A DNA stretch of 64,000 nucleotides from Neurospora tetraspora (Eukaryota; Ascomycota; Sordariomycetes; Sordariales; Sordariaceae), in contig NW_026944383.1 of the NCBI RefSeq assembly GCF_033439725.1, positions 8,060,001 to 8,124,000 of the forward strand, read 5' to 3'. Positions 36,259 through 48,517 of this stretch are shown in pieces; positions within the stretch are counted from its first letter, which is position 1, and each line of letters begins with the position of its first letter. Under the pieces are notes generated by a model. The model saw only the letters and a list, made by a program, of their open reading frames with translations. It was not told the DNA's origin and ran no database searches. Made by a program: the position numbers and the translations under genes.

Positions 36259-39200
36259 AACGGTGAACGCAGTCTCAAGGCTACCCGTCTTGTGCGGGGG
36301 TGGGTGTTCAGTGTGATAGCTCAAGGTGGGTTAGTCGATGCGGCTGAACAAAGTGAGAACGTGCCCGTGTTGTTAGGCCAAGAAGCTAAAATAGAAACAC
36401 TTGCGTTCAGGTATTGTAATTCCTCTCGTGGTGGCAGATGAACTGGCCGCCAAAGGACATCAGCGCCAAACCGAATCAAGGAGAATATCCGATACTGGAA
36501 AGCCATGCGATTTTTGAGGATATTGGGCAGGGAGTCGCGCCATGTTTGCGTAGGAAGGTAGGATAGCAGTAACAGCAGAATGCAAAACAGGAAGTACTGG
36601 AAGCAGTCAGACGGTGTAAGTCCGATGAAGCCTCGCACCACACTCTGCTGACGATGATGCCGGCCAGTGTCTGGAAAGACTGCATACCTACAGTCGGCCG
36701 GTCGGCAAACTGAGGGATCCGTGCGCGGAGTCAGGTCATATTACCGATGAAGAAATGGCCTTGATGCAGGGTGACCATCTCCCTTTTCGGAGAGAAGTCG
36801 CGCGGGGACTATAAACCCGGGGTACGTCCGCCACCAAGCTGTCAGATTCAGCCTTCGATAGTTGTGACGAGTGTGCATTATGCCCTGCATAGCAATCCCA
36901 TGTGTCATCAAAGAGAGTGCCGTTGTCGGATACGAGTTTTCCGGGCAACAACGCATCGCGGTGTAAACGTGCCCGGGATGACTGATGGACTTGCTGATAT
37001 AGGCATCCGAAAGGAGATAGGATAACTCTGTGTAATAGGTTGCTTGGTGATAAGACAATGGAGTTGGCTCATGGCATTAGAGTTCAGACCCATTCTATAG
37101 TGTCAGGTCATGCCAGAGAAGGACGTTTTGCGGGGGCGTGATGGTTGTTCGGTCTTGATAAGAAATGCTGGATGTAATAGGGCCGAAGGAGGCTTGTAAA
37201 AAGGGTGTGGGTTACACTCGACGGCCGACGCCCAACTCCCATTTTGGAGGATGATGGCATGTCGTTCACGATCCCAAGTCCAAGGTTCAGGATATTGTAT
37301 TGATGGGCCTCTTGTCCCAAAGCACGGACTTTGACCAAAAATAGGAAGAGTGGTACAGAAGCCGTGAGGAAGGGAATTCATTGGCTCCTGAATTCACCCC
37401 GGAGATTTCTCTTTGCTTTTGGGAAAATGGCAAGATGCTGATTCTGCAGGGCTGGGCCCTCGTGATGGAGATGTTGACTTGACCGCCTTGTGGGTGGGCT
37501 GAAAATGCGAATCGTATGCAGTTGACTACCCGAGATCTTGCAGTTGATTCTCTTGCGGCGTCAGTTCTTGGTGATGAAGAGGGCCCTGATGACAGTTCGG
37601 ACTTATTTACCACCGAGGCTGACATTGAAGAGCATTACCTCTCTGGAGCCTTGTGAAGCCTTGATGCGCTTCTTTCCCCTAGAGGCAGTCAAAAGCGAGA
37701 TATCGACAAGAAGAAGACGCCCCTTAGCTTGGCAGGTGAAGTAACAGCCCAGCTGAGAGTTGGTGATGGCGGGGTTGTCCGGGCAGCTCGAGCCGCCGAA
37801 CTTGTCTTTGGAGTCGCATTTTTCAGTAATTATCGATCGGCTGAGCTTTGGTTGCGCTCTGGGGTATCATTATTCTGTGAAATTGGACGAGGAGGATAAG
37901 CGTCAGTCGAGCTATAGCACAGATATCACAGTCGCCAGGATGAAAGTGATGATAGTTGTAGAGAGGAAAACAGCGAGCTCGATGTACCTTGGAGTTTGCG
38001 GATCCACCCACTTCATGACATGGTGGGGCCGAGAGGGATGTAACCCTAACCCCTGCTGACCAAGGCCACACCATTCTGATCCAGTCTTGTCTTTTTTGAC
38101 TCTCGACACACACGGTGACAACAAGAAGGTGTGGCAGACAGCATCTAGCGGCCAATTCTCGTCGGTGAGGTCCGCGGCTTGCTCCGGTCCGAGGTTTCAT
38201 CGCGGGCTCGTTTGGTCGACGTTAAAGCTTTTCGATGGTTTTCAGCTCTTTCCGGAAGCAATAGTCAGTCACAAATCGAGAGGAACAGGCGACACACCTT
38301 TTGGTGACTCCATCTCGAGGAGGATGGCATCAGGAACCAGGACAACCAACAAGATGATGGCGAAGAGCGAGATGGCGTTGCGCCAATGCCCTCTTTATCA
38401 CAACAGGAGTGTCATTGTCTGTCATAGGTTGATGTTCCGAACAGACTTCTCTTGATCATGGGCGAAAAGTCGACGAAAATCGAAGCCCGGGACGGCACAT
38501 GAACAGGAAGTGCAGAAATTTCAGGATTGGGGGAGACACCGCTGCAGTCTGCAAGGTACCCGGTACCTTCCTTGTCTTGATGGGAGAATCACGGTGTGAA
38601 CGAATGAAGAAAGACACTTTGGGAACGAGCAAACGCCTCTCGACCGATCGGTCAATGGGCAAGAGGTTGAACTGTGGTCACAGGGCATGAAGCCCGGCTC
38701 CTTCTCTGCTTCCTTCCACTGTCTAGGAATTGGAAATATCCGAGACAGCCAAGACAATCTGATGGGCTGGGCTTTTCGCTGAGCCGAGACACTCACACCG
38801 ACCAACACCAACCTTCTTCACATTCATCAACATCACCAGATCCATCATCAATCAGCAACTCTGCGCCACAAGCAGCTTTCGGCTTTACAATGGCGGCACA
38901 AGGCCAAACAGCGAGGACCATTGTGTTTCCATACTCATGGCATCATGGTTAGCCATCCCGATGCTGGGAATGCGCACATTGGCTCCTTGTTCCAGAGGGC
39001 TTCGTGTGGCTTGTGGTGGCACTCTGGAAAGGCTGACCCGGCCAAGTCTTCTCAGATATCTTGATGCAACTCGCCATTGACCTTTCTTTTTCTTTTGCAG
39101 GGTTCTGGTCAGGGTCCGAACTGATCGTAGACGGCTGACTTTTCGAGGACAGGATTGGTCACTACTAGTACCTTACCTACCCTTTCTTCCCATTGCATAC

Positions 39201-39271
39201 ATACTGTAGAGGCAGCAACCTCCATTCACCATTTATCACACTCATACAACTCAACCAGGGTGATACGAGTC
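36259..39271. other. Non-RIPped gap between transposons, no gene supported
   Basis: About 3.0 kb of GC-balanced DNA between copy B and the Mutator-like element. Open frames up to ~125 codons occur on both strands. The most gene-like is the short end at 38890-38949 (ACAATGGCG start context, MAAQGQTARTIVFPYSWHHG), which I could not extend into a convincing spliced gene. I therefore call nothing. Confidence 0.4.
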
Positions 39272-39280
39272 GACAAGTCG
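39272..39280. repeat. Left 9-bp target-site duplication of the Mutator-like element
   Basis: GACAAGTCG directly precedes the left terminal inverted repeat and is repeated exactly at 43725-43733 after the right one. Confidence 0.9.
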
Positions 39281-39384
39281 CGAAATCGGTAGCTGGGTAG
39301 ACTCAAACTGGTCCCTGGATAGACTTATCGCTGAGTAAGCCCAGCCGCCCAGCCAGCCGCCCAGCCCAGCCCAGTATACCGTGT
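39281..39384. repeat. Left terminal inverted repeat of the MULE
   Basis: 104 bp. It aligns inverted to 43600-43724. Differences are an 11-base segment (aaacccacttt) and an extra CCCAG-type unit present only in the right repeat, plus a few point changes. Confidence 0.9.
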
Positions 39385-40599
39385 GCAGCGTATATATCGC
39401 TACCTAACCGCCGCTACTGTCGCGCTATCTATTAGCGGTAGTTAATTTTATATAATTGAATAAAGCTATTGCGAGACTTTACTTTGGTATTGAACAACTG
39501 TTTGTAACGATTATTCCTCGTCTTTATTATTATTTAATATAGTATCCTTAACCTCGTAATATTTATTAATATACTGCCCGCCCGCCCTCCGCACGTTGCG
39601 TATTCGTTTAGTAAATTAAATTTCTAGCCTAGCTGATTAAAATAACTAGCACTAATAGGATTTAATTAGAATTGCTAGTAAAATGCCTTCAAATTCGAAA
39701 AGTCTATTTCGAATAATTATTCCCGATAGGAGTACGACCCCTATTACCGAAATCCAATCGCTATTAATCCGCCGTCCCCGTAAAGAGCGAATAAGAACGC
39801 GGTTACTACAATCCCTTAACGAACGCGCTATTATTAAATAACGAATTCCCTTTCCTTCGCTTTTACCCTTACTAATCCGACGACGAGCGAGATTACTATT
39901 TACTTTGTCAGGTTACAATAATAAAGTCGCTACGTTCGATACTTTATAAGAATACGCTATATAATAAAATTTTATAATTTAATTATACGGTAATATAAAG
40001 AGTAAGAAGAGAGGAGAAGAATAGCTCGTTGTACGTATTAATTACCATTATATATATAGTTGTATTTATAAGGGTAATACCGGGTAAAGTATTCGAAATA
40101 CTATTTTACGTTAATTCGATTATTTTTACTAAATAAAGGTCGTATTAAAAAAAGGTAAGGTAATTAATAATTTACTAAAGAAATTAATAATAATTATAAT
40201 TACGACGTCAATATTATTAACTTCGCTAATAATATTATTTATCGATAATAAATCCGTCGCTATTATAAAGAGGCTATTAATATTACTATCGAAAGGTTAT
40301 TTAATATTGCTAAAATAAATTCTCGTGAAATTATTTATTATTTACGCGGTACTTTAGATCCTAAAGTCGAAGTAAAAAAAGTTATTTCTATTTAATGTAC
40401 TAATAGTAATAATTTAATATTAAAATTACGTAATTTTCGAATCCTTATTATTACTTAAGAGGTTTTGAATTTTTAAAAGCGTATTCGCTATATAAAATAT
40501 AATCTTGATTCCTTGATAAAAATACTCTTCGATGTTCTAAAGTAGTATAAGAACGTATATACTATCGAATACTTTATCGATTATAACCCGCTCTTTCCT

Positions 40600-41230
40600 A
40601 ATAAATAGAAGGTAGTGCGAATATTTTAAACTTTTGACTAGCATATAAAAATATAAAAGAAAAACCCCTATATTTTACTAGTCGATAATATATATAGAAT
40701 ATTATTCCTTTTATTAATTCAACTACTCTCTAATTTAATTACTCTTTAATTTACCTATTCTTATAGAGTTTAATTAATTAACCCCTTTTTTTTCCTTACA
40801 AATTAACTACTTCAACCTTCCATTTTTTAACGTTACTAATATCGATATATTTAATTATAATTTCAATATCGCCTTCGGTCTTTCGAGCGGGGAAAGGTAA
40901 AAAAACTTTAAATAGTAGTTTAACTATTTGAAGAAGTTCTAAAAGGATTATAAAATTCTTAACCCCACAATATTTATTACAGACTTTGATAAAGGGTTTA
41001 AGAAGGCCGCTATTACTGCCTACCTAAACGTATTATACCAACTTTATATATAGTACGTTATAAAGAATATAAATTATTATATTAAAAAAAATAGGTGTAA
41101 CCTTTCCTTAATAGTAGTAATAGTAATAATAATCCTACCCTTAGTATTAATTTATTAAATCTCCCGCTAACTATCTGGAATTTAGATAACTATAATCCTA
41201 ATCCCCTATTATACCGAAGCCCTACGGCGG
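40600..41230 (+). pseudogene. MULE transposase relic
   Basis: At about 40961-41100 one frame reads IFITDFDKGFKKAAITAY, then VLYQL, a stop, then YVIKNINYYIKK. This matches the MULE domain pattern in which an acidic TDxxxxxxxAI segment is followed by a Leu-Cys-x-Trp-His-x-x-x-Asn motif. The Trp and His positions appear here as TAG and TAC, exactly what RIP makes of TGG and CAC. Other parts of the protein are too degraded to place, and the insertion at 41233 breaks the gene. Confidence 0.8.
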
Positions 41231-41232
41231 TT

Positions 41233-41485
41233 GTCACGCGTGGCCAGGGATGGGTACGGGTGCAAGGACTGTACTACCCTAATGGCTAACTTGGACTAAA
41301 GACAAGAAGTTGAGAAAAGAAGGAAACTCCAAAAGGGAAGGCTAGATGGGAAGGACTGGGTTTTATACTCTGAACTCTGGGAGGGAGCCAGGCCAAGCCC
41401 AGAACCTGAACCATCTGAACCAAACCCGTGAATGGAAGTCACCCGTGAATGGAATCCATGACGACTGGTGGTGCCAGCCGTCACA
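41233..41485. mobile_element. ~253-bp unmutated insertion inside the MULE
   Basis: A GC-balanced island interrupts the AT-rich element. It is flanked by GCGGTT at 41227-41232 and 41486-41491 (possible 6-bp duplication), and its ends are imperfectly inverted (gtcacgcgtggcc versus tgtgacggctggc). It contains two copies of acccgtgaatgga about 18 bp apart. No coding potential is apparent. It is likely a small non-autonomous DNA element that inserted into the MULE. Confidence 0.6.
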
Positions 41486-43599
41486 GCGGTTAACGATAAT
41501 AAAGTTAGTAATAATAATATTAATAAAGAGAACGAATATATTAATAATAATTTAAAAGAAGACGACTTAAAAGAAGCTAACGATACTGTCGCTGCTAACC
41601 GCCTTACTTAATAATCTAATAATAGGTAAAAAGTTCGTTAAGTAATTAAAGAATTAATAATTAAAGCCGTTATTCTATATAATCGTAATGTATTAACCTT
41701 TAACCCTACCCGTCGATTCTATTTAAATATATACGAAGGCTTCTAAGCCGCCTAAAAGCAAATAATTTATACTAATAATAATAATTACCTTAAGCGGGTA
41801 TAATATTTAATAGTATATAAATTTAAACGATAAATTCGTACGTATTTAATAACCCCTATCCTCAACCCCCTTCCCCTCTATAATATATTATATAGCTTTT
41901 TCGCTAATACTTTTTAATTTTCTTAATATACCTTTATAAATACTATTTTTCCTAGATTAACGAATTTAGGAACTATACCGTTTTAAAATATAGGAACTTT
42001 ATTATTAGGGCAACTAATAAAATCGAATTTATATATAGAGCTATTAAATGCTTCTTTAAGAACTATTTCTCCTCTTTAGACTAATTATACGAATATATAC
42101 GCTCTACCTACCACTCTTAAAGAAAAGTATTCAAATTACAATATACTATAGCGAAACAATTATATTTATATAAATATAAAAGGGTAGGGATATTTAATAA
42201 TTTAGTATTAAAAGTATATAAAAATACCGTCTTTTATTATTACCCTTATAAATATAATTACAAATTTAATTAATTAACCTCCCTTTTTTTTTTTATCTAA
42301 GTAACGCCATATACCCTCAAACTCATATAGTACCAATACCGCTATACCTATAACTACTAATTAAGAAACCCTTATTAAAACTTAAATACTAAATATAAAA
42401 AGGCATTTATAGCCTAATATAATTTACCCTATAAGTATTTTATATTAAAATTATTATAAATAATCCTACTATTGATATTAGCTATAGAAAATATGAATAT
42501 ATATTATTAACTAAAGTTAAACGGCGATATTAAGTTAATTAAAGCTAAACGGCGTATTTACGCGATTTAAAACCCTATTACCTTACTTAACCGCCGACGA
42601 TAAATAATTATCCCCGATTTAAACCTTACTAATTATACGTAGAATATCGGGACGAGACTTTATAAACCCGGAAATTCTCGAATTACGTAATTTCGAAAGT
42701 AATTAAAGCTTTATTCAACCCGCTCTTACCGCGCCTACTATTACCGTACTTATTAACCGCAACCGGTATAATAACCGCCGTATATTCTCTTATAGTAAAC
42801 TGCTCCGCCGGGTAATATAATAAAATGCTTAAAGAGGAGGGAAGGCGTTAGCTCGCTAAAAATAATTTTGGGCTAAAAAGGGGATTTAATAATAAGCGAG
42901 CCAAATTACGTAAAAAGAATTTAAATAACGCTATTATAGAAGCTATAATACAATTTATATTAGTATTAACGCCTTTTCTAATTCCTTTACCCTCGCCTTT
43001 TTATCTTCTAACTCCTTTATAAAGAACTTTAACGCCCTCCCTATTTCCCCATCCCCAAATCTAATACTAACCGCTAAATAAATAAATATAGCCGCCTTAT
43101 AATTATTTACTAATTTATAGTAGCATTAACCAATTTAATTATACAATACTAATACTTATTGAATAATTAATATCAATACCCCAATCCTAACTAAATTAGA
43201 ATCTCCTTCCCCCTTCTAATTAATAGTAAAATAGTTTACAAAGATGAATTATATTGATAACGTAATATAATCGAATTCTAATCCTTATAGTACCACCTCT
43301 AATGCTTTTAATATATTTATAAGGATATATAGGGGCTCTCTAATACTCTAAACAATACTTATATAGTGGGTATCAAAATTAGAGTAAGTACGTATACTTT
43401 AAGTGGTAAGTGTAGTAAGTATAGTATATATAATAATAGAGCTAGTATAGAAGATAATAGTATTACTAGCAACTATAGTATTAATACCCTTAGTAATAGA
43501 CAATTGATTAGATTGATGACTTTAAATACCTTTACGTAAAAAACAACAACGACGACGTAGATCTGGCGATGCGCGGGCATCGATTATATAGCCTCAATT

Positions 43600-43724
43600 A
43601 CACGGTGTACTAGGCTGGGCTGGGCTGGGCTGGGCGGCTGGCTAGGCGGCTAGGCTTACTTAGCGATAAAAGTGGGTTTAGTCTATCCAGGGACCAGTTT
43701 GAGTCTACCCAGCTACCGTTTGCG
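43600..43724. repeat. Right terminal inverted repeat of the MULE
   Basis: 125 bp, the inverted counterpart of 39281-39384, ending gctaccgtttgcg immediately before the second GACAAGTCG. Confidence 0.9.
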
Positions 43725-43733
43725 GACAAGTCG
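43725..43733. repeat. Right 9-bp target-site duplication of the Mutator-like element
   Basis: Exact second copy of GACAAGTCG; see 39272-39280. Confidence 0.9.
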
Positions 43734-44577
43734 GCATCGGTCACTCTGCTGCAGTTAATCTCCACATCAACTGTTATGGTCTACTGCATGAAAACCGAGA
43801 ATGACCCGATCCTGCCATGAGCTTTCTCCAGCTTTACTCGGGGGTATGGCATCTCCAGGTTGTAGTGCAGCCGTTGCCTCGTTCACAGCAGCAGGCTACC
43901 TTTTTATGACCACTTACAATGAGTTGAGCCTTGTACATCCAAGGCCACAAGTGTGGTAACACAACATCTTTTCCTGTCGTGTAGGTTCGGAATCATGCTC
44001 ACCCACTGCTTGGATTCCACTACACCGCCACGAGTTCATGTACCTTACCTAAGCTTACCTATACGGATCATGCCGTACTCGCTACACCCACCGGCTGCTC
44101 CCATGGTGCCGGCTATCTTCCTTGCATTTCCATAAGCAAAATTGGTCTACTGAAAACACTAGCTGCGCCAAGTGTCAAATGGTCAAAAAATCATGTTAAT
44201 GGTCTTATCGCAACCCTTGTTAGCCGTTTGGGATACATAGCTACTCACAAACAGTTTCCCTTGTAAAATAGACATGTTTTCCCAAGGCTGACCCAACACG
44301 ATACTACCCTATACCCCTGTCGGGATCCCCTCTCTTCCCCCAGCTCCATGATATGCAAGCAATATGGGCTGTCTGTCACTGGTACTTCGTATTGCCATCT
44401 CTTATTCTCATGGCTTGACTTCGCCTAAAGCTGTCAGCCATGGTGTTACCTGGCCGTCAAAGATATATAGCTATAATGGTCTCCGTCCTTGTTATTGCTT
44501 CCTTTGTGTTCGGTATCCCTTCTCCTTGAACTTGCTGTCGTGTTGGAGTCCGCAGTAGGACATAACAGTTGCCCATC
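43734..44577. other. Promoter region of the WSC/glyoxal oxidase gene
   Basis: GC-balanced DNA between the MULE and the oxidase start codon. I see no gene. The MULE's right end is 853 bp upstream of the ATG, so the promoter may lie next to a silenced repeat. Confidence 0.5.
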
Positions 44578-47500
44578 ATGAGGGCTATTCAAGCAGGGGC
44601 CGTTCTATCCTCCCTTTTACTATCCTCAGTAAGCTTCATTCTCTACGTCTGCTTTGTCGAGATAAGACCAATGGCTAACTGTTCGCCTAGCTACCACTTA
44701 CACTTTCCCAACTCGTCGTCCCCAGCAATCTTCCAGGCGTTTGGGAATACGATGGATGTTATACCGAGGTCGACCGAACCATTGGCGCCGCCACCTATGC
44801 CGACAATGAGGACATGACTAATGAGGCTTGTATCTCCTTTTGTACTGCAAGAGGCTTTCAGTATGCCGGAACACAGTACTCACAAGAGTGTTATTGTGGT
44901 GAGAGCATTGCCACGACTGCTCTCAAGCTCGAGGATTCACAATGCAACATGGCTTGCAAAGGAAACGCAACAGAGCCGTGCGGAGGCCCCTCGAAACTAT
45001 CCATCTTTCACAGCTCTGCCGCTGTCGGACCTCAAGCGAACCCTGGTGTCAATGGCTTTTCCCATCTTGGTTGCTATTCGGAGGGAACAACGGGTAGAAC
45101 CCTTACCTTCGCTGTTAGTACCATCCCAGGCGCAAACATGACGGTGGACAAGTGCACAGCCGCCTGTGATACTTCTGGTTACAAGTACGCGGGTGTGGAA
45201 TATGGCGGCGAATGCTGTAAGTTCTCTTGAAGCTTTCCACAAAGGAGCCACGCTAACTTCAACAGACTGCGGAAATAGTATTTCCAACGGCGGGGCCCCT
45301 GCCACCAGCGGATGCACCACGCTTTGCAACGGCAACAGCACAGAGTTCTGTGGCGGTGGTAATCGCCTGAATATATACATTAAAGGAGAGCTCCCGCCAA
45401 CTTCTACCGTCACCGGCGTCATTGCCGTCACATCCTCAGCCGTTGCCGAACCCCAAGGCCCCGCTCAGCCGGCGTCTGTTGGGAATTACGTCTGGTACGG
45501 ATGCCGGACTGAGGCTACTGGCAACCGCGCTTTGAGCGCTGCTACCTCCGCGACGGATGAGATGACACTCGAGGCCTGCAGTGCCTTTTGTGCCGCCTAC
45601 ACCTACTTTGGTGTAGAATATGCCCGCGAATGCTACTGTGGCAACAGCTTCAATGCTGGATCTGTGGCCGCACCCGGCTCTGACTGCAGTATGACCTGCG
45701 CTGGTAAACCCACAGAGTATTGCGGCGCTGGAAACCGACTGTCTGTCTATGCCAAAAATGGCACCGAACCCCCAAGCACGACAGTCGCTCCTAGTTCCAC
45801 CGTCTCGTCTTCAATCCCCCAAGCCACTGGTCTTCCCGCTGGTTGGGCTTATAAAGGCTGCTGGTCTGAGGGAACCACTGGCCGTCTCCTCAACGTGCAG
45901 GCACCAGACAGCCAGACTAATTCTCAGGTTGTCTGTGCCACTTATTGCGCCTCAAAGGGATACACCATCTCCGGGACCGAATATGGCGTTCAGTGCTTCT
46001 GCGGAAACTCCCTCTTTAACAACGGGTCGAAGATTGACGACAGCCAGTGCAGCGTCAACTGTCCAGGAGATGCAAGCCAAAAGTGCGGCGCAGGTGATAG
46101 ACTCACCATTGTTGCCCGTGGCGAGCCCCAAGTGGACCTCCCTCCAGCTCCGAAAGCGACAGTGGGTGACTGGACCTACAAGGGCTGCTATGAAGACAAT
46201 ATCAACAACCAACGCACCTTCTTCTGGCAATCACTGTTCCCCAATGTAGCGACGCCCAAGATGTGCCTCGATCGATGTGCCGAATACGGATACATGGCTG
46301 CTGGCATCGAATATGGAGAAGAGTGCTACTGCGGTGATCCGGCCAACATTGCGACATCCGGTGCCACCAAACGCCCTGAATCAGAGTGCAATATTGTCTG
46401 CCCCGGTGAGACATCGTCCATCTGCGGTGGTGGTAGCCGCCTCACAACCTACTTCTGGACAGGAACACCCTTTTACTCGTGGGACTTCCCCCAGGATTAC
46501 AGGGCGGGCAAATATGAGCTACTCATCAATGGCGTTACCGTCCCGCTGATGGCATCCGAGACCGTCCAAGGCAAGGTCAACTTTCTTTCCAAATGGGGAA
46601 CCGGTCCTGCCAACGAAACTGGTGCGTACGAGCTCGATCTGTCCAAGATCGGCACCAACGCTGCCTTCCGTGAACTTCATCTCAAGACTGATGTGTTCTG
46701 TGCCGGTGGTGTGACCTTGCCCGACAAGGTAGGCCGCCAGCTGACTGTCGGAGGTTGGTCTGGAGACTCTACCTACGGCACTCGTCTGTACTGGCCTGGC
46801 CACGACTGGGAGGAGAACGTCAATGAGTTGAGCTTGCAAGTCGGTCGTTGGTATCCCAGCGCCATGGTCATGGCCAACGGCTCTATCTTTGTGATTGGAG
46901 GCGAGACCGGCTCGAACGCTGCCGCCGTCCCTTCCATCGAGGTCTTGCCCTACACCGGAACCAAACCACTCTTCATGGACTGGCTTGAACGCACCGATCC
47001 CAACAACCTCTACCCCTTCGTCGCAGTCCTACCAAGCGGTGGCATCTTTGTCCAATACTGGAACGAAGCCAGAATCCTAGACGAGAAGACCTTCGCCACC
47101 ATCAAAGAACTCCCCATGGTCCCCGGCGCCGTCAACGACCCCCAATCCGGGCGCACCTACCCCCTCGAAGGCGCCGCCGTCCTCCTCCCGCAGCGCTACC
47201 CCTACACCGAAAACCTCGGCGTCCTCATCTGCGGCGGCTCCAACGTAGGCCCCGGCTACGCCCTCGACAACTGCGTGTCCACCCGTCCCGACGACGCCAA
47301 CCCGAAATGGGTCATCGAGCGCATGCCCTCCTTCCGCGTCATGCCATGCATGGCCCCCCTGCCGGACGGGACTTACCTGATCGCCAACGGCGCCCACCAC
47401 GGCTTCGCAGGCTTCGGACTCGCCAACAACCCCAACCTGAACGCCTTACTCTACGACCCCACCAAGCCGGTAGGCTCCCGCATCACAGTCATGGCCAACA

Positions 47501-48006
47501 CCACCATCGCGCGCATGTACCACTCCGAAGCCATCACCCTCCTGGACGGGCGCGTCCTCATCTCCGGCTCCGACCCCCAGGATGCCGTCAACCCCGAAGA
47601 GTACCGCGTCGAAGTCTTCATCCCTCCCTATCTCCTCAACGGCAAACCCCGCCCCACCTTCACTTTGCAAAACCGCGACTGGGACTGGAACCAAAAGACC
47701 ATCCCCTTCACCCTCGGCTCTGCCGCCAAGAACGGAGCCATCACCGTGACCCTTTTGGGTTCGGTATCAAGCACCCACGGCAACTCAATGGGCGCCAGGA
47801 CCCTCATGCCAAACATGCAGTGCCAGGGCACAAGCTGCACGGTGGATGCGCCGCCGAACGCGCATATTGCGCCGCCCGGGTGGTATCAGTTCTTTGTGCT
47901 GGACGGAGGAGTTCCGGCTGTGGGGGTGTACGTGCGGATTGGAGGGGATCCGGCCGGACTGGGGAATTGGCCTAATGCTGATGGGTTTTCGAAGCCGGGT
48001 GTTTAA
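44578..48006 (+). CDS. Secreted multi-WSC-domain copper radical oxidase (glyoxal oxidase family)
   Basis: Exons 44578-44628, 44691-45216 and 45266-48006 give 1105 residues. A signal peptide (MRAIQAGAVLSSLLLSS...) is split by intron 1 (branch GCTAACT, acceptor GCCTAG). Five WSC domains follow, beginning near residues 33, 138, 267, 384 and 494. Each has a G-C-(Y/W/R)-(T/S)E-type start, an EC(Y/F)CG core and a C(G)GG/CGAG-x-RL end. WSC domains are cysteine-rich carbohydrate-binding modules. From about 594 the protein is a glyoxal/galactose-oxidase-like beta-propeller with a C-terminal DUF1929 domain. The copper-radical site is intact: Cys671 (DVFCAGG) and Tyr722 (RWYPS) would form the Cys-Tyr cofactor, and Tyr944-His945 (RMYHS) plus His1030 (STHGNSMG) are the copper ligands. 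Such enzymes oxidise small aldehydes or alcohols to release peroxide, probably at the cell wall. Substrate is unknown. Confidence 0.94.
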
Positions 48007-48517
48007 GTTTTTTTCTTCTCAAGTTTCTTAGTGTAGCGTAGGAGAGGGAAGGAAGTTGGAAGGGTCTCTTTCTTTGATGTTTTGTTTATTTAGCTGATGT
48101 TCATGTTCATGTTCAATGTTCATGTTTGATGGATTGGGTAATTAATGTTTATGCGCATACATATATCTTTTGGTGATGATGATGCCGAAAGGGGCGTTGC
48201 GTTTCTTGATACCTCTACTCTACCTTGGTAAGAAGAACATTTTGGTTGGTTGGTTGGTTGGATATCCATCCATCCCTCAGCAGATCGATCAGATGGACAA
48301 TACTCGTCAGGACTAGTTTCTTTCATTGAACAACTCCCTGAATGGCTTCTTTAATGTGTCCCCCTTCCTCTTCCTTTCTCACACATGTAGTTGAAAGATC
48401 AACATCAACTCGCTTCACAGATAACACGATAGGTAGTACGGATTGTATGAATCCAAAATTGCCTGCTTGCTATTTCACGACTCCTCTCCTCAACTACAGA
48501 CACAACCACCACCACAC
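48007..48517. other. Convergent 3' region between oxidase and MMSDH genes
   Basis: Both flanking genes end here. A (GGTT)n run lies near 48240-48260. No gene is seen. Confidence 0.6.

Larger units (their letters stand above)
39281..43724. mobile_element. Mutator-like DNA transposon (MULE), RIP-mutated, 4444 bp
   Basis: The element has long inverted terminal repeats (39281-39384 and 43600-43724; the shared core runs from cggtagctgggtagactcaa to caccgtgt-like ends). It is flanked by an exact 9-bp direct duplication, the hallmark target-site length of Mutator-like elements. The interior is RIP-shredded but retains a MULE transposase signature on the plus strand. A ~253-bp unmutated insertion sits at 41233-41485. 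The terminal repeats keep many CpA sites (cccagccgcccagcc), while the interior has almost none. Confidence 0.92.
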
